From Niallia endozanthoxylica (GTDB lineage: Bacteria > Bacillota > Bacilli > Bacillales > Cytobacillaceae), in the NCBI RefSeq assembly GCF_008710145.1, contig NZ_VYKL01000039.1, positions 1 through 64,000 on the forward strand: a stretch of 64,000 bases of DNA. Reading direction: 5' to 3'. The position numbers were made by a program, and so were the translations under genes. Of this stretch, positions 24,678 through 34,180 are shown in pieces. The notes beneath the pieces are model-generated. The model was not told where the DNA came from and did no database searches. It was given only the letters and a program-made list of their open reading frames with translations. Each line of letters starts with the position of its first letter. Position 1 is the first letter of the stretch.

Positions 24678-26117
24678 TCACTCTCTGTCAAGAAGAGCCG
24701 CTCCTGCAATGCCTGGGTGTGTCATTTCATAAGGATCTAATATTAAATCTAGCTCTTCTTCTGTTAATACATCATATTGCAGGCAGAGATCACGTACTGA
24801 TTTTCCATTTAAAATAGCTTCTCGTGCAATACGCGCCGCAACTTCATAGCCAATATGTGGATTGACAGCTGTTATAAGACCGACACTTTTTTCCACATAT
24901 TCTTTTAATCTTTCTTCATTCGCTTCAATACTAACAAGACATCGATTTGTGAAAGTTCGGAATGCATTATTCATAATACTAATAGATTGATGAAGATTAA
25001 AAACAAGTACAGGTTCCATTACATTTAATTCTAACTGTCCAGCTTCAGAGGCCAGACTAATGGTATGATCATTACCGATTACCTGGAAGGCAACCTGATT
25101 AATCATTTCAGGAATAACAGGGTTTACTTTTCCGGGCATAATCGAAGATCCTGGCTGTCTAGGTACTAAAGAAATTTCACCGAGTCCGGCTCGAGGGCCA
25201 GAGGCCATTAATCTTAAATCATTAGCGATTTTTGACATATTAATCATGCATATTTTTAAAGCAGAAGAGACTTCAGTGTAAGCATCCGTATTCTGTGTTC
25301 CATCCACAAGATGTTCTACTTTTTTAAGTGGTAATTGGGAAATCTCTGCTAAATATTGAACGATAAAGTCAATATACTTCGGATCAGCATTTAGCCCTGT
25401 TCCAACAGCGGTTGCTCCCATATTAATCTCGTATAAATTTTCACGTGTCCGTTTGATTCTGTTAATATCTCTGTTCAATACCCGTCGATATGCTTCAAAC
25501 TCCTGTCCAAGGCGAATCGGAACTGCATCTTGGAGATGGGTTCTCCCCATTTTAATCACAGAATCAAATTGTTTTGCTTTTTCCTGAAAGGCGTCATGCA
25601 TATACTCCATCGTTTCTAGTAAGCTCTCTAATAATTTTAATGTAGAGACATGAATAGCTGTGGGAAAAGCATCATTGGTCGATTGAGACATATTAACATG
25701 TGTGTTTGGACTTAACTCAGTATAATCACCTTTATTTTTCCCTAAAATTTCAAGTGCGCGATTGGTAATGACTTCATTTGCATTCATATTTATAGAAGTT
25801 CCTGCTCCACCTTGTATAGGGTCTACAATAAATTGATCATGAAATTCCCCTTCAATGATTTCGTCAGCTGCTTGTACAATGGCATTTCCTAAACCTTCAT
25901 ATAATCTTTTCGTTTTCATATTTGCTAATGCTGCTGCCTTCTTAACCATTGCTAAAGAACGAATTAATTCTTCATTTAATGGATAATTAGTAATTGGAAA
26001 GTTTTCAGCAGCACGTAATGTTTGAATACCATAGTATGCATGTCCAGGAATTTCTTTTTCCCCTAAAAAATCTTTTTCTATTCTTACTAAGGATTCAATA
26101 TTTTGGATGATTGACAT
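24678..26117 (-). CDS. aspartate ammonia-lyase-like protein, second copy
   Basis: 479-residue paralogue of AnsB with all main active-site segments intact: SQSTNDAFPTA, MGRTHLQDAVPIRLGQEFEA and GSSIMPGKVNP. Roughly three quarters of residues are identical to AnsB by eye, so aspartase activity is the simplest expectation. It sits inside the aromatic-type operon between the dioxygenase beta gene and the SDR, next to the beta remnant. That suggests it was placed there by recombination. A specialised role on a substituted aspartate cannot be excluded. Start ATG with AAGGAAGGG. Confidence 0.85.
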   Translation of the reverse strand: MSIIQNIESLVRIEKDFLGEKEIPGHAYYGIQTLRAAENFPITNYPLNEELIRSLAMVKKAAALANMKTKRLYEGLGNAIVQAADEIIEGEFHDQFIVDPIQGGAGTSINMNANEVITNRALEILGKNKGDYTELSPNTHVNMSQSTNDAFPTAIHVSTLKLLESLLETMEYMHDAFQEKAKQFDSVIKMGRTHLQDAVPIRLGQEFEAYRRVLNRDINRIKRTRENLYEINMGATAVGTGLNADPKYIDFIVQYLAEISQLPLKKVEHLVDGTQNTDAYTEVSSALKICMINMSKIANDLRLMASGPRAGLGEISLVPRQPGSSIMPGKVNPVIPEMINQVAFQVIGNDHTISLASEAGQLELNVMEPVLVFNLHQSISIMNNAFRTFTNRCLVSIEANEERLKEYVEKSVGLITAVNPHIGYEVAARIAREAILNGKSVRDLCLQYDVLTEEELDLILDPYEMTHPGIAGAALLDRE

Positions 26118-26233
26118 ATAAGCCCTTCCTTTTTGAAGATATATATTCAGTTAGAAAAACGTCCTATTACTTTCAATCTGGAACTATTATACCTGCATAA
26201 AGCCGATTAAAACTTTCATCAGCCTTTTCCTCT

Positions 26234-26743
26234 TTATACAAAAATAGCAAGATTCCGAGTATTAATGGTCGTTTGATCAATAATGAAAAAGCGTTTGGCT
26301 AATTTCCATTCTCCATTTTCATAGATAAACTCATCTTGGCGTTCACCCGAAATTAAATCGTGATGAATATCTGTACTCCGGCTGCGGTATAACATCAAAT
26401 AACTATTAACTAAAGCCCTCTCATTCGGAACATATTCCTTAAGCAGAACATTATTGACCAAACGGCGGGTACGTGAAGGTGGAAGTTCCGCCCATGCATA
26501 ATCCGTTTTAAGACGTTCTACACGAATTTTTAATAATTCATAGTCATCATTAAAGGCAAACATATCTAATGAATAATCAGGACGTTCAATTCCTTCTTTA
26601 TTAACTCGAACCGGCATTTGATATTGAAGACTTTCATGCATGAGACTAAACCAACCATCAAAATCAATATCATCAAGGAGCTTTGCCTCACGATAAAGCC
26701 ATTGTTCAAACGTATATGCCGCTAACATTTTCTCCAAGCTCAC
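26234..26743 (-). CDS. ring-hydroxylating dioxygenase beta subunit
   Basis: 169-residue SnoaL/cystatin-fold subunit that supports the catalytic alpha subunit. Typical beta signatures: AYTFEQWLYREAKLLDD near the start, PPSRTRRLVNNVLL in the middle, and the C-terminal EWKLAKRFFIIDQT and INTRNLAIFV. GTG at 26743 is preferred (AAGGGG seven bases before it) over GTG 26752. It follows the alpha gene by 91 bases. A broken second copy of its 3' end lies at 24526. Confidence 0.87.
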   Translation of the reverse strand: MSLEKMLAAYTFEQWLYREAKLLDDIDFDGWFSLMHESLQYQMPVRVNKEGIERPDYSLDMFAFNDDYELLKIRVERLKTDYAWAELPPSRTRRLVNNVLLKEYVPNERALVNSYLMLYRSRSTDIHHDLISGERQDEFIYENGEWKLAKRFFIIDQTTINTRNLAIFV

Positions 26744-26834
26744 TTTATACACCCCTTACTGAATGATTAGAATTTCTTTATCACATATGGAAGCATGGAA
26801 AACCAGATTCAACTTTCCCGCTCTTAACGATTGC

Positions 26835-28139
26835 TTACTTATTGATTAAATCTAACCAATATTGATAGAAATTCCTTTGATTTGCTTCGGAAAACTTATC
26901 GTCGTAGACTGTACCTGGCCCGACAAAATCCGTGACAGGCTGACGATGCATTCCCATTGTGTAGTTATACATAATATTTTTTTGTAATGGCATCGCACCG
27001 GTTGCAACGGCTGTGATATCTGTAAATACTTCTGTATCATCTTGTTCAAAAATGCCGGAAGGACTAAATGTTAAGACAAAGGATTCACGCGAACGCTGTT
27101 TCCAATCCTCTGAAGCATTTTTTTCAACTAAGAACCAAGCAATGACTTCCATTTTATCAGGACCAATTGGTCTCCATAAACGAATCGATGTATTAGAGAT
27201 TAGCTTTCCTTTAATTTTCGTATGCGAAATTAAAAACGAAAGATTAGGGAAAATATTTCCAATCATATTTTTTAAATTGGCCATCACATCAAATTGTTCA
27301 TCAGTCAGGTTTGATTTAAATTCAGGAATCAATTCTTCTGGAAAAGCAAAATCAGGATTTGGGGTACCTAAATTTAATCCGTGCCCATGATCGGTATGAA
27401 TTTGATAGCCCTTTTTTGAATAAGTGGCACTTGGTACCATCCCTAATTTAGCAATCGAACCATGGGTTACCATTGTATGATAGGAATCTCCGACAAAATT
27501 ATCAGATCCAATTTTCCAGTTAGAATGGATAACGAATCTTTGCGGAACACCCACTACTTCCATTTCTGCTCTTCCTACTAAAATATCTAGATACCATTTA
27601 AATTCACCTAAGAATTCGTGTAATGGCTCGACATCTTCATTCCAACTTGCAAACATTAACCCTTTATAGGATTCTAGTTTCACTTGGTGCAGTGACAGTT
27701 TAGAAGTATCTAAGTTTCCGCCATAGATATCTTGCTTTAATGGGACACCGATCAGTTCTCCATTATTTTTGAAATTGAATCCATGGTACGGACAAACGTA
27801 TGAAGATTTATTCCCTTTATCAGCACGGCATAATTTCATTCCACGATGTGTACACATATTATAAAAACCGTGAATTTCTCCTTCTGAATCCCTCGAAATA
27901 ATCACCGAATATCCTGCCACATCTCTAGTAATAAAATCTCCCTTATTCGGAATTTCGGATTCATGACCTACAAATAACCAAGTCTTCAAGAATACTTTTT
28001 CATGCTCTAATTTATATACTGAAGGATTAGCTAGAATATATGCTGGAATCGCTCCTTCACTTGGCTTAACAGTCTCATTTATATAATCTATTACTCTACT
28101 TTGAGTCATATTTTCAAAGGAAACTTCCTCTTTGATCAT
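26835..28139 (-). CDS. Rieske ring-hydroxylating dioxygenase alpha subunit
   Basis: 434-residue catalytic subunit. The Rieske 2Fe-2S ligands are C96/H98 (CTHRG) and C116/H119 (CPYHG). The mononuclear iron site is DNFVGDSYHTMVTH, with H221 and H226 as ligands, D218 as the bridging aspartate, and the third ligand in GIFEQDDTE near 368. The layout matches biphenyl/phenylpropionate-type dioxygenases. No ferredoxin or reductase gene is present in the window, so electron donors must come from elsewhere. Start ATG with AAGGGGG. The substrate is not determinable. Confidence 0.88.
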   Translation of the reverse strand: MIKEEVSFENMTQSRVIDYINETVKPSEGAIPAYILANPSVYKLEHEKVFLKTWLFVGHESEIPNKGDFITRDVAGYSVIISRDSEGEIHGFYNMCTHRGMKLCRADKGNKSSYVCPYHGFNFKNNGELIGVPLKQDIYGGNLDTSKLSLHQVKLESYKGLMFASWNEDVEPLHEFLGEFKWYLDILVGRAEMEVVGVPQRFVIHSNWKIGSDNFVGDSYHTMVTHGSIAKLGMVPSATYSKKGYQIHTDHGHGLNLGTPNPDFAFPEELIPEFKSNLTDEQFDVMANLKNMIGNIFPNLSFLISHTKIKGKLISNTSIRLWRPIGPDKMEVIAWFLVEKNASEDWKQRSRESFVLTFSPSGIFEQDDTEVFTDITAVATGAMPLQKNIMYNYTMGMHRQPVTDFVGPGTVYDDKFSEANQRNFYQYWLDLINK

Positions 28140-28243
28140 TTTTTATTCCCCCTTATCATCATCTTTTAAAAGAATATCCCATAGCACTCTTTCCGATTTT
28201 TAATAATTTCGAAAACTTTTATGGGATTAGTTTTAAAAGGGGT

Positions 28244-29026
28244 TTACCCCATTTGTATAAGCGCATCTTTACTTTGTAATGCAGAGATAACACTTAATAC
28301 CGCTAAATAGCTTGTTTTCGGATTCTCTGGCATTGGATCGTTTTCCACCTTTACTGATAACTTTCCAAATGATCCCGAAGCCTCAATAGTATGGTTGTTT
28401 TTATCCACTTTTGGATCGGCAATAATGGTGACGGCTGTCTTTGCAGGGCCGATTCCAGCTAGAGAGAGGATAATAGAGACATTGATATTCTGTGGAAACT
28501 TTTGAATGGCATCTTCTGCACAACCTGAAAATAACACGGTTTCTTGATCAAGCGGTGCGCCTGGAAGTGCTTTTGGTGGTTTCCTTGTCGTAATGGATAC
28601 AGTCTCCAATTGTCCAATTGACTTGGCTGCCTTTAAAATATCAAGTCCACCAATAGCTCCTGAAGGTAAAAGAAGCTTTGTTCCGAATTTCTCACAAATC
28701 AAATGAAGCTGTTCATAAAACGATTGATCAGCCAGGGCTCCTACTGAAATAACTAGGAAGTCTTTTCCGCTTTTTAAAATGGCTGCTGCATGTTTTTTTA
28801 CTACCTCTACGGTTGCTGCCTCTATCACAAGGTCAACATCTGATTCGATAAGTTGGTTAACTTCCTGTATATATTCGGCATCATACTCATCTGCTATCTT
28901 TTGACCAAGTTCCGGATTACGCCCACTAATCGCTGTAATTTTCCCATCTTTAATCAAATGGTTATGATTAATGCTTTGAAGAAGAAATCTTCCAATATTC
29001 CCGTATCCTATTAAACCAATTTTCAT
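28244..29026 (-). CDS. L-aspartate dehydrogenase-like (NadX/DUF108) protein
   Basis: 260 residues. N-terminal NAD(P)-binding GLIGYGNIGRF; middle segment LLPSGAIGGLDILKAAK, corresponding to the SGAIAGLD region of aspartate dehydrogenases; then NNHTIEASGSFGKLSV and MPENPKTSYLAVLSVI. These are the hallmarks of AspDH, which interconverts aspartate and oxaloacetate plus ammonia via iminoaspartate. No nadA or nadC gene is nearby; the neighbours are ALDH, ThDP enzyme and Rieske genes. A catabolic rather than NAD-synthesis role is therefore more likely. Spaced 16 bases after the ALDH gene. Confidence 0.82.
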   Translation of the reverse strand: MKIGLIGYGNIGRFLLQSINHNHLIKDGKITAISGRNPELGQKIADEYDAEYIQEVNQLIESDVDLVIEAATVEVVKKHAAAILKSGKDFLVISVGALADQSFYEQLHLICEKFGTKLLLPSGAIGGLDILKAAKSIGQLETVSITTRKPPKALPGAPLDQETVLFSGCAEDAIQKFPQNINVSIILSLAGIGPAKTAVTIIADPKVDKNNHTIEASGSFGKLSVKVENDPMPENPKTSYLAVLSVISALQSKDALIQMG

Positions 29027-29042
29027 CGTTTAATCTCCCTTC

Positions 29043-30488
29043 TTAATTGGCAAAACCATATGAATCGGAAAAATACTCCATACCACAATGCCTTGTTTCA
29101 CGAGATAATCCACTTTCTTTTGCCCCTGGGAAATCAAGGTGAAGATCTTGGAAAATAGTATGGTTATTATGGAATACAGCTCCAGCTTCTAAGCGGTCAG
29201 CCAGAGAAACAGCTAGTTCTTCGTTTTCTGTCCAAACAGAAGCTCTTAGACCATACTCTGTATCATTTGCCATCTCGATGACTTCCTCTACTGTTTTAAA
29301 CGGAAGAATCGGGATAACCGGTCCAAATTGTTCTTCACGTACAATTTCGCTTTGTTGATTCACACCTGTTACAATTGAAGGAAGCATGAAATAACCTTGG
29401 TCCCAAGTTTCGGGATCTAATTTAATCCCAACCGTATTAACTTGTGCACCAGAAGCTTTTGCTCTTTCGATTAATCCAGACACATATTCGAATTGTTTCT
29501 TATTATTTAATGGCCCCATCATCGCATCAGGTTGGATTCCATTCCCTACATAAATATGTTGAAATTCTTTCGTTAGCTTGCTTACAACTTCATCATAACG
29601 AGATTCATGTACATACACTCTTTTAATAGCCGAGCATACTTGACCCGCTGCTTTTAAAATCCCCATTCTTAATTTCGTGATTGCCTGCTCATCCATTACG
29701 GCATCTTCTAGAATGATGGCTGGATCATTCCCACCAAGTTCCATATACATTTTTTTCACTGTACTAGCTGATTTTCTGATGATGTCTTTTCCAGTTTCCG
29801 TACTTCCGACAAACGCTACTGTGCGAATACGCGGGTCTGTACAAAGGATATCCCCAATTAAAGCCCCTGAACCTGTAACCACATTAATTACGCCTGCTGG
29901 AAAATAAGAAGAAACAACTTGTAAAAATGTCATAAGAGCCAATGGACAATTAGTGGCTGGTTTCACAACAACTGTGTTACCCGTAAGGATGGCTGGAACG
30001 ACACGTTTAAATGTCAAGATGAGAGGTGAATTCCAGGGCATAATGATTGCTGCTACTCCTCTTGGCCGTTTACGAACCATTACCTTTTGTGCACCTGGTA
30101 AGGACTCTGACGCTGACCAAATAAATAATTCTTCTGCCCCTTGCTTCATAATATCAACACAGCGTAATAAATCTTTTTTTGCCTCGACTAATGGTTTTCC
30201 ATTTTCCCGAACATATAGGGATACATTTTCTTCAACGATTTTTTGCAATTCTTCTGCTGCAGCAATCATTCGGTTTGCACGATCTTCAAGGGATGTTAGT
30301 TTCCAAGTTTGATAGGCATTTTCCGCTGATTCAATGCTATCTTTCACTTCTTGCTCTGTACAGAGTGCTACACGCCCTACCACTTCATTGATATTTGCTG
30401 GGTTAATGACGTTCGCTGTTTGCTGCGCTTCAATCCAAATTCCTTTTATTAAAAACTTACCTGAAATATTCGGTTCTGTTGTAATCAC
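29043..30488 (-). CDS. NAD(P)-dependent aldehyde dehydrogenase
   Basis: 481 residues with full ALDH architecture: PWNSP near 151, KPATNCPL near 176, cofactor segment FVGSTETGKDI near 226, general base E250 in MELGGNDPAI and nucleophile C285 in AAGQVC. It oxidises an aldehyde to the acid. The upstream ThDP enzyme could supply that aldehyde by decarboxylating a 2-oxo acid. The start is a GTG with AAGGAGTG about 9 bases ahead; no better start is in range. Confidence 0.9.
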   Translation of the reverse strand: MITTEPNISGKFLIKGIWIEAQQTANVINPANINEVVGRVALCTEQEVKDSIESAENAYQTWKLTSLEDRANRMIAAAEELQKIVEENVSLYVRENGKPLVEAKKDLLRCVDIMKQGAEELFIWSASESLPGAQKVMVRKRPRGVAAIIMPWNSPLILTFKRVVPAILTGNTVVVKPATNCPLALMTFLQVVSSYFPAGVINVVTGSGALIGDILCTDPRIRTVAFVGSTETGKDIIRKSASTVKKMYMELGGNDPAIILEDAVMDEQAITKLRMGILKAAGQVCSAIKRVYVHESRYDEVVSKLTKEFQHIYVGNGIQPDAMMGPLNNKKQFEYVSGLIERAKASGAQVNTVGIKLDPETWDQGYFMLPSIVTGVNQQSEIVREEQFGPVIPILPFKTVEEVIEMANDTEYGLRASVWTENEELAVSLADRLEAGAVFHNNHTIFQDLHLDFPGAKESGLSRETRHCGMEYFSDSYGFAN

Positions 30489-30550
30489 TTACATTTCACT
30501 CCTTAGACCATCCGGTGGGTATATATCTCCCCCACCAGTGGATGTCAACT

Positions 30551-32239
30551 TTATAATTTTTTTGGTTTAAATGCCTCTGCAGCTCCCGGTGGTCCCCCAA
30601 ATGGTTTAGCCATTGGACCTACCGCCTTCATATCAACGACAATCATCGAAGGTTTACGACTGTCTAATGCTTTTTCTAATTCAGCCGTGAATTCTTCACC
30701 TGATCCAATTCGAGCTGCCTCAAATCCCATTGATTGTGCTAGTAAAACAAAATCTGGACTTAATAGGTCGACCGCAACCTGTCTTCCGTATGCTGCATCT
30801 TGGATATTTCGTAAAACGCCATAACCTGCGTCATCGAATAATACAATAATGATAGGAAGATTTTCTTGCGCTGCTGTTGACATTTCTCCAACATTCACCA
30901 TAAATCCACCATCACCTGCCATTAAGACAACAGGTGTATCTTTTCTACCCATTTGTGCCCCAATCGCTGTAGGTAATCCTTGACCAATTCCGCCGCCAGA
31001 TGCGTGTATGGAAGTTCTTGGTTCATAAATTTCAAATAACCGGCTGCCCCATACATTTGCCTGTACGGTTACATCACGAACTAATATGGTACCCTTTGGC
31101 AAAACACTTCTCATTCCATCTAGAATTTGTTCGTAAGGTCCAAGTGTTTTGCGTAGTTCTGTACGTAATTCATTGCGAACTGATTCAACTTCATCTAAAT
31201 AAGCAGGATCCGGTTTGAGAGAATGATTTAATAAGCTATCAACCATTCCTTTTAAAATTTGTTTTGCATCGCCAACTAATGATAAAGAAGCAGGATAATT
31301 ACGATTTACGGCATGATAATCCGTATCAATTGAAATATGTTCAACTGGTGCTTGTACTTTCCAGTTTGACGTTTCATTACTACGGAAGCGAATTCCAATT
31401 GAAATCAGTAAATCAGACGATTCTATTAGCTGCTTTGTTAAGCCATATGAAGCAAAGTGCCCGATGCATTGCGGGTGATCTTCAGGAATAGAGCCTTTAC
31501 CAGATTGACTTGTTACAACGGCTGCACCAATCATTTCTGCCAATTGCTGAACTTCTTTCGATGCTCCTGAAGAAATAACACCTCCACCTGCCCAAATGAC
31601 CGGCCGGCGGGCATTTTGAACTTTTTTAAACACTTCTTCGGGAAGATTAAGAGTAGTATTATTTTCAGGAGATACTATAATTGATTCTTCTACTGGATTG
31701 CCGGAAATAATCGCAGATTGAAAATCGATGGGGATTTCCAATGTGACTGGTCCTGCTGGAGCTGTCAATGCTTCTTGAATCGCATGTCTTACAACTGCAG
31801 ATGTCTGGTCTGGATTTCTTAAACGGATCGCCTTTTTGCTTGCCCCTTCCATCATGGATAACTGATCTTTACATTCATGAATATATCCTTTTCCTGTACC
31901 TAAATGTGTAGATGCAACTTCACCTGTTAAATGAAGAACTGGTACTCCTGCTGCCCATGCTTCTACTAATGAACCTGCAGCGTTCCCTGCACCTGTTCCT
32001 GTACTCGTAATCACTACACCTAATTTACCAGTCGCGCGTGCATATCCATCTGCCATATTTGCGGCACCGCTTTCGCCACGAGAGCAAACAAGGTGGATGC
32101 TTCCTTCACGAAGAATTGCATCATAGATTGGCATATTATGAATACTGACAATACCGAAAGCCACTTCCACGCCAGCACGGACAAGTTCTTGTACAACTGC
32201 ATCTGCTGTTGTATATTCCATAACCGCTTGTTGTGTCAT
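30551..32239 (-). CDS. ThDP-dependent decarboxylase/lyase (acetolactate synthase-like)
   Basis: 562 residues with three domains of the ThDP superfamily. The catalytic glutamate E56 lies in SRGESGAANMADGYARA. A central domain about 190-340 follows. The ThDP/Mg motif starts at GDGGFMVNVGEM (442), but the usual NN pair is DD (VLFDDAGYG). Family members include acetolactate synthase and benzoylformate decarboxylase. The next gene, an ALDH, suggests decarboxylation of a 2-oxo acid to an aldehyde followed by oxidation. No regulatory subunit gene is present, against a biosynthetic ilvB. Start ATG with AGGTAGGAAC. Confidence 0.85.
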   Translation of the reverse strand: MTQQAVMEYTTADAVVQELVRAGVEVAFGIVSIHNMPIYDAILREGSIHLVCSRGESGAANMADGYARATGKLGVVITSTGTGAGNAAGSLVEAWAAGVPVLHLTGEVASTHLGTGKGYIHECKDQLSMMEGASKKAIRLRNPDQTSAVVRHAIQEALTAPAGPVTLEIPIDFQSAIISGNPVEESIIVSPENNTTLNLPEEVFKKVQNARRPVIWAGGGVISSGASKEVQQLAEMIGAAVVTSQSGKGSIPEDHPQCIGHFASYGLTKQLIESSDLLISIGIRFRSNETSNWKVQAPVEHISIDTDYHAVNRNYPASLSLVGDAKQILKGMVDSLLNHSLKPDPAYLDEVESVRNELRTELRKTLGPYEQILDGMRSVLPKGTILVRDVTVQANVWGSRLFEIYEPRTSIHASGGGIGQGLPTAIGAQMGRKDTPVVLMAGDGGFMVNVGEMSTAAQENLPIIIVLFDDAGYGVLRNIQDAAYGRQVAVDLLSPDFVLLAQSMGFEAARIGSGEEFTAELEKALDSRKPSMIVVDMKAVGPMAKPFGGPPGAAEAFKPKKL

Positions 32240-32363
32240 ATTTTGTTCCTACCTTTAATGTATTTTTGTTTAGCTGATTTCTAGTTTCCTATTTATATAG
32301 AGGACCGCAGTTGAATGAATAATTGTGAACTGGATCCTCTTTCATACTATTCATCCTTGTGGG

Positions 32364-33155
32364 TTACAGAGCCTTGCCTAGCGCACCTGCTGTTTCAATT
32401 GTTGTACCCGAAACATAGCTTGCCTGCTTGGAAGCAAGGAATAAAATGGCCCCCGCTACCTCTTCAGGTTCCCCGACTCTTCCTAACGGGATGTTTCTTT
32501 TTTGGGCAAGATCTGCATAATATTCTTCAGGGTCTATATCTGGTGCATTTAGTTTCCTACGTCTTTCCCATTGATCTGTACGTATTAGTCCAAGGCTTAC
32601 TGAATTTACTAATATATTATCTGGTGCTAATTCTTGTGAAAGCGTTTTACTTAAATTCATTAACCCAGCCCTTGTGGCAGCGGTAGCGACCATATGTCGT
32701 TCTGGCTCTTTTGCCAAAGTCGCATTAATATTGATAATTCTTCCGCCACCCTGTTTTTTCAAATAAGGATAAACAGCGCGTACTGCGTAAATAATGGCAA
32801 AATACTTTAATTGGATTTGCTGCTCCCATTGTTCATCCGTAATATCGAAGAAGTAACCCATCACACTTTGACCTGCAGCATTGACTAAAATATCAATTCT
32901 GCCAAACTTCTCTGCTGTTTCATCTATAAATGCTGTAACATCATGTTTATTAATCACATCACAAGTTGAAGCAAAGATGTCATTCTCTGGCCCAAATGCT
33001 AAAAGATGTTCGTATGCTTTTTTCATTCGGTCTTCATTTCGGCCGCAGACTGCCACTTTTGCTCCTTCTTGCAAAAACATTTCAGCCGTTTTCAAACCTA
33101 CCCCGGAAGTTCCTCCCATAATAACTGCCACTTTTCCCTTTAACCCTAAGTCCAT
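32364..33155 (-). CDS. SDR-family protein lacking the usual Ser-Tyr-Lys triad
   Basis: 263 residues with a clear Rossmann nucleotide site (IMGGTSGVGLKTAEMF near 12; NAAG near 92) and the C-terminal SGTTIETAGALG. At the catalytic positions the expected serine, tyrosine and lysine appear as A145, T158 and R162 (NATLAK...MVATAATRAG). Dehydrogenase chemistry by the standard mechanism is thus doubtful. It may bind NAD(P) and catalyse another reaction or play a structural role. Start ATG with AAGGAGAGG; fourth-last from the operon promoter end, after the VOC gene. Confidence 0.8.
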   Translation of the reverse strand: MDLGLKGKVAVIMGGTSGVGLKTAEMFLQEGAKVAVCGRNEDRMKKAYEHLLAFGPENDIFASTCDVINKHDVTAFIDETAEKFGRIDILVNAAGQSVMGYFFDITDEQWEQQIQLKYFAIIYAVRAVYPYLKKQGGGRIININATLAKEPERHMVATAATRAGLMNLSKTLSQELAPDNILVNSVSLGLIRTDQWERRRKLNAPDIDPEEYYADLAQKRNIPLGRVGEPEEVAGAILFLASKQASYVSGTTIETAGALGKAL

Positions 33156-33192
33156 CGATTGTTCCTCTCCTTATAAACTAGTAATCAAGCAT

Positions 33193-34116
33193 TTACTTTG
33201 GAGATGAGACTAACTCACTAGCCCAGCCAGAATCTGCTTCTCCTTGCATTTTCTTTCTAGTTTCTGGTTTCGGAGGACCTGCAATTCCCCATTGATCCAT
33301 TAAATGTGGTACACGTTTCCAAACTCTAGCTTTCCATTCCGCTTCATCTTCAATAGTTTCAAGATAGCATGTATATTCCATAACAAATCCGGATGGATCT
33401 TGGAAATAGCAGAAGATATTGTTTCCTGGACCATGGCGACCGGGTCCCCAAATTTCTTGGTATCCTGCTTTTCTTACATTACTAATCCCGCGCATAAGCT
33501 CATCAACGGAATTCACTTCATATGCAATATGGTTTACAGAAGCATGGATGTCTTGATTGAATGCAAGTGAATGGTGCTTCTTATTGCAGCGCAAGAAAAC
33601 CATTTGATGTTCGCTCCAATCTGTCACCTTAAAACCTACAACATTTGTATAAAAATCCGTAATCATATCAAGATCTGTTGTATTCATTACCACGTGATTT
33701 AACTTAATTGGATCTACATTTTTCTTTTTCCATTCCTGGATATTTGTTTCAACCCACGCTGATAATTCAATACAGCGGTTTTCCGGATCTAAAAATCGAA
33801 GACCATAACCTTTTCCAGCCTCATCTAGATAATCAGGATCTTGAATGATTCGAACACCTTTAGAAACAAGAATTTCTGCTGCCCGGTCTACTGCATTTTT
33901 ATCAACCATTCCAAAAGCAATATGGTGCAACCCGCGCCTTTCTCCTGGATGGACACTTAAAATATGATGTTCAGATCCTGCTCCACGAAAATAAACTGTA
34001 TCACCTTCTGTTTCCGGAACCCGATCTAATCCCCAGACATTTTCATAAAAGCTTGCTTGCTCCTCAATATCCGGACAAATTAATCCGATATGTCGTAAAT
34101 GAGTAATCCCTAACAT
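33193..34116 (-). CDS. extradiol-dioxygenase-type VOC protein
   Basis: 307 residues with two VOC domains. The second has the metal ligands expected of type I extradiol dioxygenases: H in KLNHVVMNTTD, H in ASVNHIAYEV and E in PSGFVMEYTCYLE. The segment GPGRHGPGNNIFCYFQDP fits the extradiol signature. A ring-cleaving role on a catechol produced by the Rieske/SDR pair is plausible. The alpha/beta hydrolase at 37418 could process the cleavage product. Start ATG with AAAGGAGG. The hydrophilic tail of about 40 residues is unusual. Confidence 0.8.
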   Translation of the reverse strand: MLGITHLRHIGLICPDIEEQASFYENVWGLDRVPETEGDTVYFRGAGSEHHILSVHPGERRGLHHIAFGMVDKNAVDRAAEILVSKGVRIIQDPDYLDEAGKGYGLRFLDPENRCIELSAWVETNIQEWKKKNVDPIKLNHVVMNTTDLDMITDFYTNVVGFKVTDWSEHQMVFLRCNKKHHSLAFNQDIHASVNHIAYEVNSVDELMRGISNVRKAGYQEIWGPGRHGPGNNIFCYFQDPSGFVMEYTCYLETIEDEAEWKARVWKRVPHLMDQWGIAGPPKPETRKKMQGEADSGWASELVSSPK

Positions 34117-34180
34117 TTGATAACCTCCTTTTTAGATTCCGAAGGCCCCGATTGATGGAGCCCCCGTAATTTCTTGCCAA

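Noticed and set aside
28244..29026. NadX acting in NAD biosynthesis
   Set aside because: No nadA, nadB or nadC genes adjoin it and all neighbours are catabolic, so an NAD-synthesis role is not supported here.
30551..32239. Acetolactate synthase large subunit of branched-chain amino acid synthesis
   Set aside because: No ilvN, ilvC or leu genes are nearby, and the gene lies within the IclR-marked catabolic operon.
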